Source of the DNA: Chthonomonadaceae bacterium
GTDB lineage: Bacteria; Armatimonadota; Chthonomonadetes; Chthonomonadales; Chthonomonadaceae
NCBI GenBank assembly: GCA_027459665.1
Contig: DAIDHN010000003.1
Span: forward strand, 1 to 64,000
Reading direction: 5' to 3'
Length of the DNA: 64,000 nucleotides
Below are positions 44,054-53,044 of this stretch, piece after piece (the stretch's first letter is position 1; every line of letters begins with the position of its first letter). A model generated the notes under the pieces. That model saw nothing but the letters and a program-made list of their open reading frames with translations. It made no database searches and was not told the DNA's origin. A program made the position numbers and the translations under genes.

Positions 44054-45577
44054 TCACTGCTCCTGGCGCTGCAGCGCAGAGCCGTACTGAGGGTTTGGGT
44101 ATATTTGCCAGCGCGGTTTTCCCTGTCGGCTCAGAACAATCATGCCTGCAACTCCCAAATCGGTCACTCTGTCGAGCACCGATGCCATAATTTTTCTATC
44201 CTGCATATTTTCGGGCCAGTCTATGTCAAACGCCAGCCCTGTGTTGTACACATTGTCATGCGCGCCAGGCGCATTAGGGTCTGGCTGCGCAGGCAGGGTC
44301 ATTACCCCCGGTACCAGAGGAGTTTTGCCCCCCGCTCTGCTGTAAAGCTGATACAGCAGGCTCAGCATGCCCAGAGCAGGAGAGCGCAGGGCTTTTACAT
44401 TGCCCGAGGGCAGCACACTGCCTGCCGGACTTGCACACACCGCCTTCGGGCAGGAGGCAGGCTGAATCACCCCCTGCTGCAGCGCCTGCTTCACCGCAGG
44501 TTCGTAGCCAAATTCAAGATGCTTCAGGGGTCCGTACCAGAAAGCAAGCAGAGGCTGCCCCGGAAGCATGGCCTGCCATGCGCTGGCAAACGCAGTGCTG
44601 TTTTGCAGATAGAGATGAACTGCCTGCCGCGCAGCGCATATTTTCCACCAGTAATGCCGGTCGTCGTCTCCCCTGCTGTACAGATAGCGAAACGCCGCCG
44701 CATGCTGGTGCGGGGTGCAGTGAAGGTATACATATTCAAAACTGAGCGGCATGCCGTGGTTGCCATGCAGAATCAGCGACCTTGCCGAAGTTCTGCCGCC
44801 CGAATAGAGCCGCAGCAGCGTAAGCACCCCCCCCTCGCCTCCGTGATACGCCTGAAACAGCCAGTCGAGAGCAGGAAACCGCACTGCCAGCCGCAAAAGA
44901 TAGCGCGTTTGTGCTGCTATGGCATCTGCAGCATTGTAACGCTCATCGCACTGCGCTCTTTTTGTCTGCAGGCCGGCTATTTTCTGCTGCAAAGCCTTCT
45001 GGCCGGCCGGGGGTGCATCTGCTGCACTTTTGAGCAGAGTGGCAATCTGCGCGGTAAGCTGGTTCGAACGCAAAACATTCACTTTCAGCCCTGCCCGCTG
45101 CGCAGTTTCGGGCAGCCACTGCGCTACTCCGGCAGCGCCTGCCGAGGAAAGCGAATTGCTGTCGCCGCCGGATTCAAGCAGCAGGTCTGCCGTTTGCAGA
45201 GCAACCCATTTGTGGTGCAGAGCAGGCACGCTCATGTGCAGCAAAACGGCAAGTTTGACCAGATAAGGCTGAACCTCAGGCATTCCTGCTGCTGCTTCTA
45301 CCAAAGGACGCACCTGCAGCGCCGCCGCGCTCACCTGCGCCATCCCATCCGAACGCCCCATCACTGGCCGCAGCCAGCGTGCAATGGCCTGCTGCCGGCT
45401 GGGCGGCTGAGCAAAATTCGGAAGAGGAGTGTTTCCAAACACCAGGGAGGCTGTCAGCCCCCCAAAAGGCGGAGGGGCTGGAGGAACAGGTTTTTTGCCG
45501 CACCCCAAACTAATAACGCAAAGGAAAACAGCCAAAGAACAAACGGTATTCCGTATAGTTCTCTGGCTGTTGTGCAT
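44054..45577 (-). CDS. Lipoprotein with a transglycosylase-like and a peptidase-like domain
   Basis: 507 residues from ATG 45577 (no strong ribosome-binding site; upstream starts would run into the preceding gene). Signal peptide with lipobox ISLGC. Residues ~110-290 resemble a lytic transglycosylase: LLESGGDSNSLSSAGAAGVA followed by QWLPETAQRAG matches the catalytic ES and the GAxGxxQ motifs, with FQAYHGGEGGVL as the later block. The last 90 residues hold AHDNVYNTGLAFDIDWP, like the SxHxxGxAxD site of M15 D,D-peptidases with wider spacing. A two-activity wall hydrolase is plausible, but neither domain is certain. Confidence 0.6.
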   Translation of the reverse strand: MHNSQRTIRNTVCSLAVFLCVISLGCGKKPVPPAPPPFGGLTASLVFGNTPLPNFAQPPSRQQAIARWLRPVMGRSDGMAQVSAAALQVRPLVEAAAGMPEVQPYLVKLAVLLHMSVPALHHKWVALQTADLLLESGGDSNSLSSAGAAGVAQWLPETAQRAGLKVNVLRSNQLTAQIATLLKSAADAPPAGQKALQQKIAGLQTKRAQCDERYNAADAIAAQTRYLLRLAVRFPALDWLFQAYHGGEGGVLTLLRLYSGGRTSARSLILHGNHGMPLSFEYVYLHCTPHQHAAAFRYLYSRGDDDRHYWWKICAARQAVHLYLQNSTAFASAWQAMLPGQPLLAFWYGPLKHLEFGYEPAVKQALQQGVIQPASCPKAVCASPAGSVLPSGNVKALRSPALGMLSLLYQLYSRAGGKTPLVPGVMTLPAQPDPNAPGAHDNVYNTGLAFDIDWPENMQDRKIMASVLDRVTDLGVAGMIVLSRQGKPRWQIYPNPQYGSALQRQEQ

Positions 45578-45602
45578 CAAGCTGAAAGTACCTGCCTGTT
45601 TT

Positions 45603-47111
45603 CTAGAACTGTAGCTGGGAAGGCAGCCCGTTGGGATAGAGACCGCCAAAAGTCGGATCGGGATACACTGCCTGGGATATAATGGGATACCCGTTTGAAT
45701 CGAGTGGATAGGTGGGGGCAAATACCTTCAGATCGGCAGGCGGGTTGGCAAACCATGCCGCGATGTCTATGGTCACACTCACCAGAGAAGGCGCAGTCGA
45801 GGTGGTGGTAGTGCCTGTAGCGTAGGCGGTAGAACCCCCTCCATTGTCAAAAGGCATCAGGCCGATGTCCTCGCCTGTACTGCTATCTCTCGATACATAC
45901 ACAGTGCTGCGAGCCTCGGGGCGGAAGAAGGAAGGCTCTGAAGCATACAGCGGAATCTGCAGCGTCACCGGCCCGGTGGCAGCCTGCTGAATGAGAGGCA
46001 GGGTGTTGTTCTGCGCATTGGTAAGCGCCTGGTTGATTGCTGTGGTATTGGGCACCAGATAGCCTCCGCTGCCATCCGCTGGGCGGGCCAGCACACCGGC
46101 AATGCCTGCCTTCTCTTCTGAAGCCACCCCTTCCAGCGCCTGCTGGGCGGTGGTGAAATAGGTGGCGCTGCGCAGGGTAAGGTAGGGGCTGGGCGGCAGG
46201 TATTCGTTTGGCTCCAGCTTGCCGTCGCCATTCAGGTCTTTGGGAGGCGTGGGCAGATACACTGCAGGAACAACGGTGCTGCCTGAGGTTACATTTGCGG
46301 TGCGAATGTAGGCAAGAGAAAGCGATAGCTCTACCCGCATCGAGTCCACGTAGGCATGAAACAGCTCAACTTCCGGCAGGCCAACGGTTGCAGTTGTGCC
46401 ATTGTCCAGGGTAAGTGTCCAGGTAAAAGTCGGGTCTGCTTCCACAGTGGTCAGCTGCTGATCAACCTGGTTCAGCTGTGCAAGCATCTGTATGCGGCCG
46501 GCAGGGTTATCGGTTTGATAGCCAAAAAAGGGCATCAGCCCAAAGCGCAAATCTGCAACAGGCGCCAGCATGTTCAGCAGTGCATAGGGGCTGTTTACCG
46601 TGCCCACAAGGTTCCAGAGCAGGCCCGACACATGATGATCGGGCACAGGCTGATCTACCCCCTGCACATTGGGCGGCAGCGGCGGATAGATGCTGGAAGA
46701 TGTGTTGGTCACAGTGGTAGCAGTGCCGCTGCCCGCTACAGGGGGCGCTGGCGGGGTGATTGTGCTGGAGCCGCTCGATGAACCGCCTCCAGAGCCGCTG
46801 CTCGAGCCGCCCGCCGAACCGGATGTGCCGTTGAGACCGTCCATTTCCTGTGAAACCAGACCGCCCAAACAGATGGCAGAACCAAAGTTTGCATTCGGGT
46901 CTGAAGAGTTCTGCTGCAGGGCCTGCTGAAAGAGAGTCACTGCGCTTTGCAGGGTGGAAGTAGTGGCAGGCTGAGTACCGCTGGAAAGGCTGTTGAGTGC
47001 AGCGCGCCCCAGCGCTATCGAGTTGCCGGAGCCGGCAGCGCCGCCCCCTCCCCCGCACCCAGCCAGAGCAAAAGCCAGCGCTGCAGGTGCAAGCCACAAA
47101 TACTTTTTCAT
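45603..47111 (-). CDS. Large lipoprotein with a Ser/Gly linker
   Basis: 502 residues, with AGGAGG before the ATG. Lipobox ALAGC at about residue 19 is followed by a Gly run. Residues ~35-90 look like a helical repeat (ALNSLSSG...LFQQALQQNSSDPNANFGSA), then comes a Ser/Gly-rich linker (GGSSSGSGGGSSSGSS). The rest has no known family; DLNGDGKLEPNEY is an EF-hand/dockerin-like calcium loop. It heads a minus-strand cluster with the transglycosylase-like lipoprotein and the CPBP protein, so it may be part of the same envelope unit. Confidence 0.7.
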   Translation of the reverse strand: MKKYLWLAPAALAFALAGCGGGGGAAGSGNSIALGRAALNSLSSGTQPATTSTLQSAVTLFQQALQQNSSDPNANFGSAICLGGLVSQEMDGLNGTSGSAGGSSSGSGGGSSSGSSTITPPAPPVAGSGTATTVTNTSSSIYPPLPPNVQGVDQPVPDHHVSGLLWNLVGTVNSPYALLNMLAPVADLRFGLMPFFGYQTDNPAGRIQMLAQLNQVDQQLTTVEADPTFTWTLTLDNGTTATVGLPEVELFHAYVDSMRVELSLSLAYIRTANVTSGSTVVPAVYLPTPPKDLNGDGKLEPNEYLPPSPYLTLRSATYFTTAQQALEGVASEEKAGIAGVLARPADGSGGYLVPNTTAINQALTNAQNNTLPLIQQAATGPVTLQIPLYASEPSFFRPEARSTVYVSRDSSTGEDIGLMPFDNGGGSTAYATGTTTTSTAPSLVSVTIDIAAWFANPPADLKVFAPTYPLDSNGYPIISQAVYPDPTFGGLYPNGLPSQLQF

Positions 47112-47298
47112 ATCACAATCCTCCTGATAGACTAAAAGTCAGGGAGACACGCCATGGGGGGCGAACCAACAGTTGACGCAGGCAGCAGATGCCTCTGGTG
47201 AATATGCTGCAAGTATAACACATTCACACTCTTCGTGCAAGAGAGGCAAAGGCATATTCCTCTGAATAGACAAGGTATACTTGCACAGGGAGAACAAT

Positions 47299-48081
47299 AT
47301 GCTGCTTGCAATAGACATAGGCAACACCAACATTGTGCTGGGAGTATACCGGGGCAAAGGTGCAAACGCAGAACTCGCAGCGCACTGGCGCATACGTACA
47401 GACCGCGAACGCACCGCAGACGAGCATGGCATACTCATCAAACACCTCCTTCAGCACAGCGGCATTCAGCTCGCAGATATTGCCGGCGCAGCTGTCTCCA
47501 GCGTGGTGCCTACCATGAATGCAGCACTGTGCGAAACCTGCAGAAACTACCTGGGCATCCACCCCTTTCTGGTCGGACCAGATACCAATTCAGGCATAAC
47601 CATCCACTACCAGCCTGCCAGCGATGTGGGGGCAGACCGCATATGCAATGCAGTGGGCGCATATGCGAGCTATGGCGGCCCATGCATTGTGGTAGATTTT
47701 GGCACGGCAACCACTTTCGATGCCATTGCAGAAAACGGCGACTACCTGGGGGGCGCCATTCTGCCGGGTATAGGCATTTCTATAGAGGCACTTTTTCGGC
47801 AGGCAGCACGGCTGTTCAGGGTGGAACTGGCCGAACCCCCGGCCGCCATTGGCCGCAATACTGTTCACTCTATGCAGAGCGGCATGCTGTACGGGTTTGC
47901 AGGGCAAACCGACGCCATGGTGGAACGGTTCAAAAACGAACTCGGTTCTCACGCCCGTGTCATCGCTACAGGCGGACTTGCCTCCCGCATACAGATAGCA
48001 AGCAAAACCATAGAACTCATCGATCCGTTTGTTACCCTCAACGGCCTGCGTCTGCTTTTTGAGCGGCAAAACCAGCAGTAA
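47299..48081 (+). CDS. coaX: Type III pantothenate kinase
   Basis: First step of coenzyme A synthesis. 260 residues from ATG 47299 with GGGAGA upstream. The ASKHA-fold nucleotide-binding motifs are intact: LLAIDIGNTNIVLGVY (phosphate 1), SDVGADRICNAVGAY, VVDFGTATTFDAI (phosphate 2), GGAILPGIGISIEAL and VIATGGLAS (adenosine). It is followed 13 bases later by the galactanase gene, which suggests co-transcription without a functional link. Confidence 0.96.
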   Translation: MLLAIDIGNTNIVLGVYRGKGANAELAAHWRIRTDRERTADEHGILIKHLLQHSGIQLADIAGAAVSSVVPTMNAALCETCRNYLGIHPFLVGPDTNSGITIHYQPASDVGADRICNAVGAYASYGGPCIVVDFGTATTFDAIAENGDYLGGAILPGIGISIEALFRQAARLFRVELAEPPAAIGRNTVHSMQSGMLYGFAGQTDAMVERFKNELGSHARVIATGGLASRIQIASKTIELIDPFVTLNGLRLLFERQNQQ

Positions 48082-48094
48082 AGGAGACCCCCGC

Positions 48095-49177
48095 ATGCGC
48101 GCCCTGTTACCCATTTGTCTTGTCTGCCTCGCAGCGCTGCCCAAAACTCTGCAGGCATCCCCGGCCGCCAGCCTCCCTTTTCTCAGAGGGGCGGATGTTT
48201 CTACCCTTGCACGGGAAGAAACCGATGGTGTTACCTATTCAGACGGAACGAACACTGCCTCACTGCTTACTATTCTCAAAAAACATGGCTACAATCTGAT
48301 ACGCCTGCGGCTTTTTCACCAGCCAAATGGCAAAAGGTGGGTGTTCAACGACCTCGCATACACTACCGCGCTGGCGCAAAGGGTGAAAAAAGACGGCTTT
48401 CTCTTTTTGCTCGATATTCATTATTCAGATACCTGGGCAGACCCGGCACACCAGCATCCCCCTGCTGCCTGGGCGAATTTACCAATTGATGCATTTGCTG
48501 CACGGCTTCAAAAATACACCGCCAATGTGATTACCGCATTGCGCAGGGCCAATGCCATGCCAGACATGGTGCAGATTGGAAATGAGATCACCAATGGCAT
48601 GGACAGGCCGCTGGGTGCAAACACCACCCCGCAGGGATGGAACAATCTGGGAAAAATGCTGCGCGCCGGGGTAAGAGGCGTGAAGCAGGGAGCAGGCAGC
48701 GCCCCCATGCCGCTTATTATGATACACAGCGCTACCGGTGGAGACTGGCATGCCTCGCACTGGTTTTACAGCAATATTAAAAAGCAGAAAGTGCCTTTCG
48801 ATGTCATTGGCCTCAGCTACTATCCTTTCTGGCATGGCACGCTGGCGCAGCTCAAAACAAATCTGGCACACCTGTCAGCGCATTACCGCAAACCAATCGT
48901 TGTGGTAGAAACCGGGTACCCCCGCACCACCCTGCGAGGCAAAATCACCCGGCCGGATGCCCTGCAGTGGCCCCAAACCCCCGACGGCCAAAAACAGTTT
49001 CTGCTGGCGCTGCTCCACACTGTGCAAACTGCGCCAGACCAGTTAGGCAGGGGGGTGGTGTACTGGGAGCCGGCATGGATTACCGACCCGAAACACTTTG
49101 GCAGCTGGAATGCCTATGCACTGTTCAACCGCAGGGGCAAAGCCCTGCCGGGCATGGCTGCACTGGGCGGTAAGTAG
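48095..49177 (+). CDS. Secreted GH53 arabinogalactan endo-beta-1,4-galactanase
   Basis: 360 residues from ATG 48095 with AAGGAG (48081-48086) upstream and a signal peptide (LLPICLVCLAALPKTLQA). It cleaves beta-1,4-galactan side chains of plant pectin outside the cell. The (beta/alpha)8 barrel begins FLRGADVSTLAREE; LLDIHYSDTWADPAHQHPP is a GH53 hallmark, the acid/base Glu is in MVQIGNEITNGM and the nucleophile Glu in VVVETGYP. Only the catalytic domain is present. It ends three bases from the convergent tRNA-Sec gene. Confidence 0.92.
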   Translation: MRALLPICLVCLAALPKTLQASPAASLPFLRGADVSTLAREETDGVTYSDGTNTASLLTILKKHGYNLIRLRLFHQPNGKRWVFNDLAYTTALAQRVKKDGFLFLLDIHYSDTWADPAHQHPPAAWANLPIDAFAARLQKYTANVITALRRANAMPDMVQIGNEITNGMDRPLGANTTPQGWNNLGKMLRAGVRGVKQGAGSAPMPLIMIHSATGGDWHASHWFYSNIKKQKVPFDVIGLSYYPFWHGTLAQLKTNLAHLSAHYRKPIVVVETGYPRTTLRGKITRPDALQWPQTPDGQKQFLLALLHTVQTAPDQLGRGVVYWEPAWITDPKHFGSWNAYALFNRRGKALPGMAALGGK

Positions 49178-49180
49178 AAC

Positions 49181-49279
49181 TGGCGGGAGCGTGTAGGAAT
49201 CGAACCCACCGGGAACGATTGAGACCGCCCCCCCAACGGTTTTGAAGACCGCGCAGGCCACCAGGCCCGATGCGCCCCC
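49181..49279 (-). tRNA. selC: tRNA-Sec (TCA), selenocysteine tRNA
   Basis: About 99 nt on the minus strand. The anticodon arm GCGGT CTTCAAA ACCGT gives anticodon TCA, which reads UGA. It has an extended acceptor stem (GGGGGCG/CGCTCCC), the long D arm with GGGCCTGGTGGCC typical of bacterial tRNA-Sec, a very long variable arm (with a run of seven G) and T arm GGTGGG TTCGATT CCTACA, followed by G and an encoded CCA (49183-49181). The size and anticodon distinguish it from any serine tRNA. Together with selD nearby this shows a selenocysteine-decoding trait. Confidence 0.95.
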
Positions 49280-49286
49280 ATGAAAA

Positions 49287-49691
49287 CTATTTTTCGCGCA
49301 GACGGTACCGCCATACAATGCCTCGCTGCACGCCGCTCCAGGTTTGGGCAGCAAGCGCCAGGGCAATCAAAAGCGCATACACAACCCCCACCGGCCAGCC
49401 CTGAATGAATATTGCTGCCTGCACAATGCCACGCAAAAAGTAGATGGGATAAAAAATCAGCAGCAAACTGCTCCAGAGCAGCGGTCGGCGCGTGCGCGAA
49501 GGCCCAATCATCATTCCAACCGTGAATCCCCAGGTAAACTGCACGCCCAGCACCGACCAGAGAATGCCGTGTACCATCCAGGGCAGAATGGCGCCTTTGC
49601 TGAAGCCATATCGAAAAATGATTAGCCAGATACAGCAGAGCACCAGGTGCAGCCCCAACAGCAGCTTGGTATACAGTGTTGCTTTCGACAC
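49287..49691 (-). CDS. Small membrane protein between selD and selC
   Basis: 134 residues with about four hydrophobic segments (LLLGLHLVLCCIWLIIF, WMVHGILWSVLGVQFTWGFT, LLWSSLLLIFYPIYFLRGIV, VVYALLIALALAAQ). No known family is recognised and no in-frame UGA is seen. It begins 15 bases after selD and ends seven bases before the tRNA-Sec gene on the same strand, so all three are likely one transcript. A role in selenium uptake is possible but rests only on position. Confidence 0.7.
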   Translation of the reverse strand: MSKATLYTKLLLGLHLVLCCIWLIIFRYGFSKGAILPWMVHGILWSVLGVQFTWGFTVGMMIGPSRTRRPLLWSSLLLIFYPIYFLRGIVQAAIFIQGWPVGVVYALLIALALAAQTWSGVQRGIVWRYRLREK

Positions 49692-49706
49692 TTCAGCTTC
49701 CTTTCC

Positions 49707-50780
49707 TCAATCTATCACGAGGCCGGTCTCGTTTGCTTCTTCCACCTCGCCAATCACCGCAGCGCACATCGCCCCGGCTTCCATCAGCCTCTCCACTGCC
49801 TCCTTCACCCTATGGCGCGCCACGCACATTGCAATGCCGCCAGAAGTCTGCGGGTCGGTAAGCACAGGCATCCAGGTTCGCGCAGCAGGGGTTTCCAGCT
49901 TCATATGCGCCTCTGCATAGGCCAGGTTGCGCAGAGCGCCGCCTGTTGTATGCCCTGCTGCAGCCAGCGCCAGCGCTTCGGGCAGAAGCGGCATGTTGCC
50001 GCAATGCAGGCGCACCCGCACCCGGCTGGCACGTGCCAGCTGCCACAAATGCCCCAGCACGCCAAAACCGGTAATGTCTGTGGCAGCACGAACAGGCTCG
50101 CCGCGCCCTGCTCCAAGCGCCTGAATTACCTCCGAGGCGGGCCGGTTCAGGGCTTTCATGCAGTCGGCAGCTGCAGTAAATGCATCGGCAGGACATGCAT
50201 CCGCCCGCGCCGCTGTGGTTAGAATACCCGATCCCAGCGGTTTGGTGAGCAGCAGAATGTCGCCTGGCTGTGCGCCGGCATTGGTAGCAAACCTTTCAGG
50301 ATGCACCAGGCCAGTCACTGCCATGCCATACTTAGGTTCTGCATCCTCCACGCTGTGTCCGCCTGCCAGCACTGCCCCTGCCAGGGCGATGCGCTCGGCC
50401 CCTCCCTGCAAAATAGCCGCTGCCTCAGCAGGTTCGCGGGTATCCAGCGGAAAGCAGAGTATGTTCAGGGCAGTCAGCGGTCTTCCCCCCATGGCATATA
50501 CATCAGAAAGGGCATTGGCCGCTGCAATCTGGCCATACAGGTAAGGGTCGTCTACCACCGGGGTGAAAAAATCCACCGTCTGCACCAGAGCAGTGCAGTC
50601 GTTCAGGCGAAATATTCCCGCATCATCAGCGGTATTCAGTCCAACCAGAAGGTCGGGATGCGATGGCAGTTTCAGCCCGCTCAGTACCTGAGCGAGTCGG
50701 TCGGGACCGATTTTGCCCGCTCAACCAGAGCAGTGCGCCAGATGCGTCAAACGCGTACGCATATCCACGGGTTCAGACAC
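49707..50780 (-). CDS. selD: Selenide water dikinase (SelD), itself a predicted selenoprotein
   Basis: Makes selenophosphate, the selenium donor for Sec-tRNA, from selenide and ATP. 357 residues from GTG 50780 with AGGGAGG ten bases upstream; ordinary gene finding begins at 50585 because an in-frame TGA (50723-50721) stops the frame. Reading TGA as Sec (U20) restores the N-terminus: RLTHLAHCSGUAGKIGPDRL, which lines up with E. coli LTQYSHGAGCGCKI, U falling exactly on catalytic Cys17 and K23 on the essential Lys20. The rest is canonical (GLNTADDAGIFRL, VQTVDFFTPVVDDP, ANALSDVYAMGG, AGGHSVEDAEPKYG). A SECIS-like hairpin follows the UGA. Confidence 0.93.
50689..50723 (-). promoter_or_regulatory. 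Bacterial SECIS-like hairpin at the selD UGA
   Basis: Minus-strand RNA from the UGA itself: outer stem UGAGCG (50723-50718) with CGCUCA (50694-50689), an asymmetric internal loop (7 and 2 nt), inner stem UCGGU (50710-50706) with ACCGA (50701-50697) and a CCCG loop. The distance of 13 to 18 bases from UGA to the apex is near the range for SelB-recognised elements. Visible complementarity only; no folding was run. Confidence 0.65.
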
Positions 50781-50820
50781 TTCTGCCTCACCTCCCTTCT
50801 ATAATCAGATGCAGAAATAC

Positions 50821-51573
50821 TCACGGTGTTTGCAAATTGATGCCAGGCGGAGACCATGTCTGGCTGAAACGCATCCAGGCAGCATGCCCGTCGGCAAACA
50901 CGTACTCGCTTCCTCCCGAATGCCTCTGGGTAGCTATTGCCCCGGTGCGAGGGTCCATTTCATTGGTTCCCGCAGGCGTAAGAGGGTTCACTGCCGGGTC
51001 GAACCAGGGGTGGTAAATATCGTCGCAGTAGGGCGGGGCATTGTTCACTACTGTGCTGCGGCGCTCGGCGTACTCTATAGTAGACGCAGGTTCCCCGATG
51101 GCTGCAAGATGCAGCCCCCATACAAAGTAGCCGTTCACCAGGTAGGAAGTTACATTTGGCCCGCCCGGATTGTACACAGCAGGGCATTGGGGGTCAAACG
51201 GATTGGGGTCGGATGGGCAGGAGTACAGCTGCTGCTTGAACTGTGCAGATGCCTGCTTGCTTCCCTGCCCCGTGTACGGAAAAATCAGATCGAATACAGA
51301 ACCAATGTCCGGGTTTTCCAGGCTGCCGTCTGCATCATCTATCTGAGGTTGAGAGGTGGTATGCCCCTTGGTCTGCGGAAAAGCCTCATCGTAGTCCTGC
51401 AGGTACATCTGTGTGGCCATGCCTATCTGACGCATGTTGGATAAGCAGGCGGCCTGGCGTGCTTTTTCTCGTGCTGCAGCAAAAACAGGGAACAAAATGG
51501 CTGCCAGCACCGCTATAATGGCAATCACAACCAGCAGTTCTATCAGCGTGAAGCCGGCAGCAACGCTTCTCAT
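50821..51573 (-). CDS. Type IV pilin-like protein (H-X9-DG type)
   Basis: 250 residues from ATG 51573 with GGAGAAGG upstream. Prepilin leader MRSVAAG, then [20 protein letters not shown] with Gly correctly at the cut position, then [20 protein letters not shown]. The C-terminal domain ends [15 protein letters not shown] (the H-X9-DG-type motif). Same family as the protein at 42209-43036 but only distantly alike outside the N-terminus. It probably forms minor pilins or pseudopilins at the cell surface. It begins 40 bases from selD and is not obviously linked to it. Confidence 0.88.
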   Translation of the reverse strand: MRSVAAGFTLIELLVVIAIIAVLAAILFPVFAAAREKARQAACLSNMRQIGMATQMYLQDYDEAFPQTKGHTTSQPQIDDADGSLENPDIGSVFDLIFPYTGQGSKQASAQFKQQLYSCPSDPNPFDPQCPAVYNPGGPNVTSYLVNGYFVWGLHLAAIGEPASTIEYAERRSTVVNNAPPYCDDIYHPWFDPAVNPLTPAGTNEMDPRTGAIATQRHSGGSEYVFADGHAAWMRFSQTWSPPGINLQTP

Positions 51574-51734
51574 AAACCTTCTCCGTTCAAACATATTGGC
51601 GGTACATTCTACAAAAAGGCGGCCGGTTCCTGCTTCAATGCACTTCAGCCTCCCCCACTCGCAGCAATTGCAGATTGCTATGCCTCCCATGAGCGCACAG
51701 CAATCTGCATGTATTTCACTCAGCCCCAATCGGC

Positions 51735-52286
51735 TCAGTTTTCAGAACGGGTGAACTGCAGGTCAAGCAGAATCTCTACTTCATCGCTCAAAACAACTCC
51801 GCCAGTCTCAAGCACGGCATTGTAGGTAATGCCAAAATCCGATCGCTTTATTGTTCCGGCGGCATGCACGCCAAACCGAAGATTTCCCCAGGGGTCTTTT
51901 ACATCCTCAGAACGCTCTTTCACATGCAAATCTACTGGTTTGCCTACCCCGTGCAAAGTCATCTCGCCTTTCAGCAGCAGAGTGCCGTCTGGCTGCACTT
52001 CCGCTTTATCAGAGTGGTAGGTAATCTGCGAAAACTGTGCCGCATCAAGAAAATCTGCCGACTTCACATGCTCATCGCGGGCCGGATTGCCGGTACTTAA
52101 ACTCGCGGCTTCTATTACGGCATTCACCTGCAGCGAGCCGATGTCTGCCGGATCATACTGCACTGCGCCGCTGACCTGTGTAAACTGGCCGTGTACCTGT
52201 GAAATCATGAAATGTCGAATTGAAAAACGCACTCCGCAGTGCGCCGAATCAAGCACATACGAACGGATGCCCTCTGAAGCAGTCAT
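51735..52286 (-). CDS. YceI-family lipid-binding protein
   Basis: 183 residues without a clear signal peptide. The YceI beta-barrel signature is visible: [20 protein letters not shown] at the start, [20 protein letters not shown], then [20 protein letters not shown], and [13 protein letters not shown]. Family members bind isoprenoid-like lipids such as ubiquinone precursors. The lack of a signal peptide suggests a cytoplasmic form. It is divergent from mntP, with about 65 bases between them for both promoters. Confidence 0.9.
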   Translation of the reverse strand: MTASEGIRSYVLDSAHCGVRFSIRHFMISQVHGQFTQVSGAVQYDPADIGSLQVNAVIEAASLSTGNPARDEHVKSADFLDAAQFSQITYHSDKAEVQPDGTLLLKGEMTLHGVGKPVDLHVKERSEDVKDPWGNLRFGVHAAGTIKRSDFGITYNAVLETGGVVLSDEVEILLDLQFTRSEN

Positions 52287-52351
52287 TGTTCACTCCCTTG
52301 AATCAGTATTTATGCTGCACACATTGTGTTATACTGAAAACACGTACAATA

Positions 52352-52906
52352 ATGTTGCTGGTGTGGCATATGTTCCCATTACTTATTTTCTCTCTTTCTC
52401 TCGATACTTTCGCAGTTTCCCTGGGTCTTGGCTCTATGGGCCTTCCCAGAGACAAATGGCTGCGCATAGGCATGGTATTCGCTCTCTGCGAGGGCGCTAT
52501 GCCTGCCATTGGCCTGCTTGCCGGCCATGCACTGGTGGTGCGTTTCGGCGCATGGGCCGTGCGTGCAGCAGGTGCGCTGCTCGTACTTGCCGCACTCTGG
52601 ATGCTGAAGGAAGCAGCTGAAGAGGAGGAGGAGGAGGCTGTTTCGCGCGCGCTCATGGGTGGAATGGCGCTCTGGATGACCGGTCTTTCGGTGAGCATGG
52701 ATGAATTGGCTGCCGGTTTTGGGCTGGGAGTAATGAAGGTATCGCTCCCGCTCGCCCTTTCCGCCATTGCTCTGCAGGCTTTTCTGGTCACTTTTATCGG
52801 CCTGCAGGCAGGCAGCATGATCAGAAAAAGCCTGGGCACGAGAGCAGAGGCTGCGGCGGCTCTGCTTTTGCTTCTACTGGGCTGTATTCTGATCTGGCAC
52901 GGATGA
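52352..52906 (+). CDS. mntP: MntP-like manganese efflux protein
   Basis: 184 residues from ATG 52352 (ATG 52370 also fits the family start; no strong ribosome-binding site for either). Six hydrophobic segments in two related halves, each with the acidic MntP motif: LSLDTFAVSLGLG in the first and LSVSMDELAAGFGLG in the second. Between them lies an acidic loop (KEAAEEEEEEA). MntP exports excess Mn(II). In other bacteria the gene often sits behind a yybP-ykoY manganese riboswitch; the short upstream region here cannot hold one. Confidence 0.85.
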   Translation: MLLVWHMFPLLIFSLSLDTFAVSLGLGSMGLPRDKWLRIGMVFALCEGAMPAIGLLAGHALVVRFGAWAVRAAGALLVLAALWMLKEAAEEEEEEAVSRALMGGMALWMTGLSVSMDELAAGFGLGVMKVSLPLALSAIALQAFLVTFIGLQAGSMIRKSLGTRAEAAAALLLLLLGCILIWHG

Positions 52907-53044
52907 CTCAGTTTCAACACGATTGCATGCCGTTATTTAGAATATTATCAGGAACTGATATATCTTCCTGCACGTAAATTTGCTTGATGAACATGTAACA
53001 CCGTGCTTGACTTCAGAACATATTTTCTTCAAGGAGATAGTAAA

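Noticed and set aside
49181-49279. A serine tRNA with a long variable arm
   Set aside because: The anticodon is TCA, the acceptor stem is extended and a selD gene is adjacent, so it is tRNA-Sec.
52287-52351. A yybP-ykoY manganese riboswitch before mntP
   Set aside because: The 65-base gap is too short for one, and no matching loops are seen.
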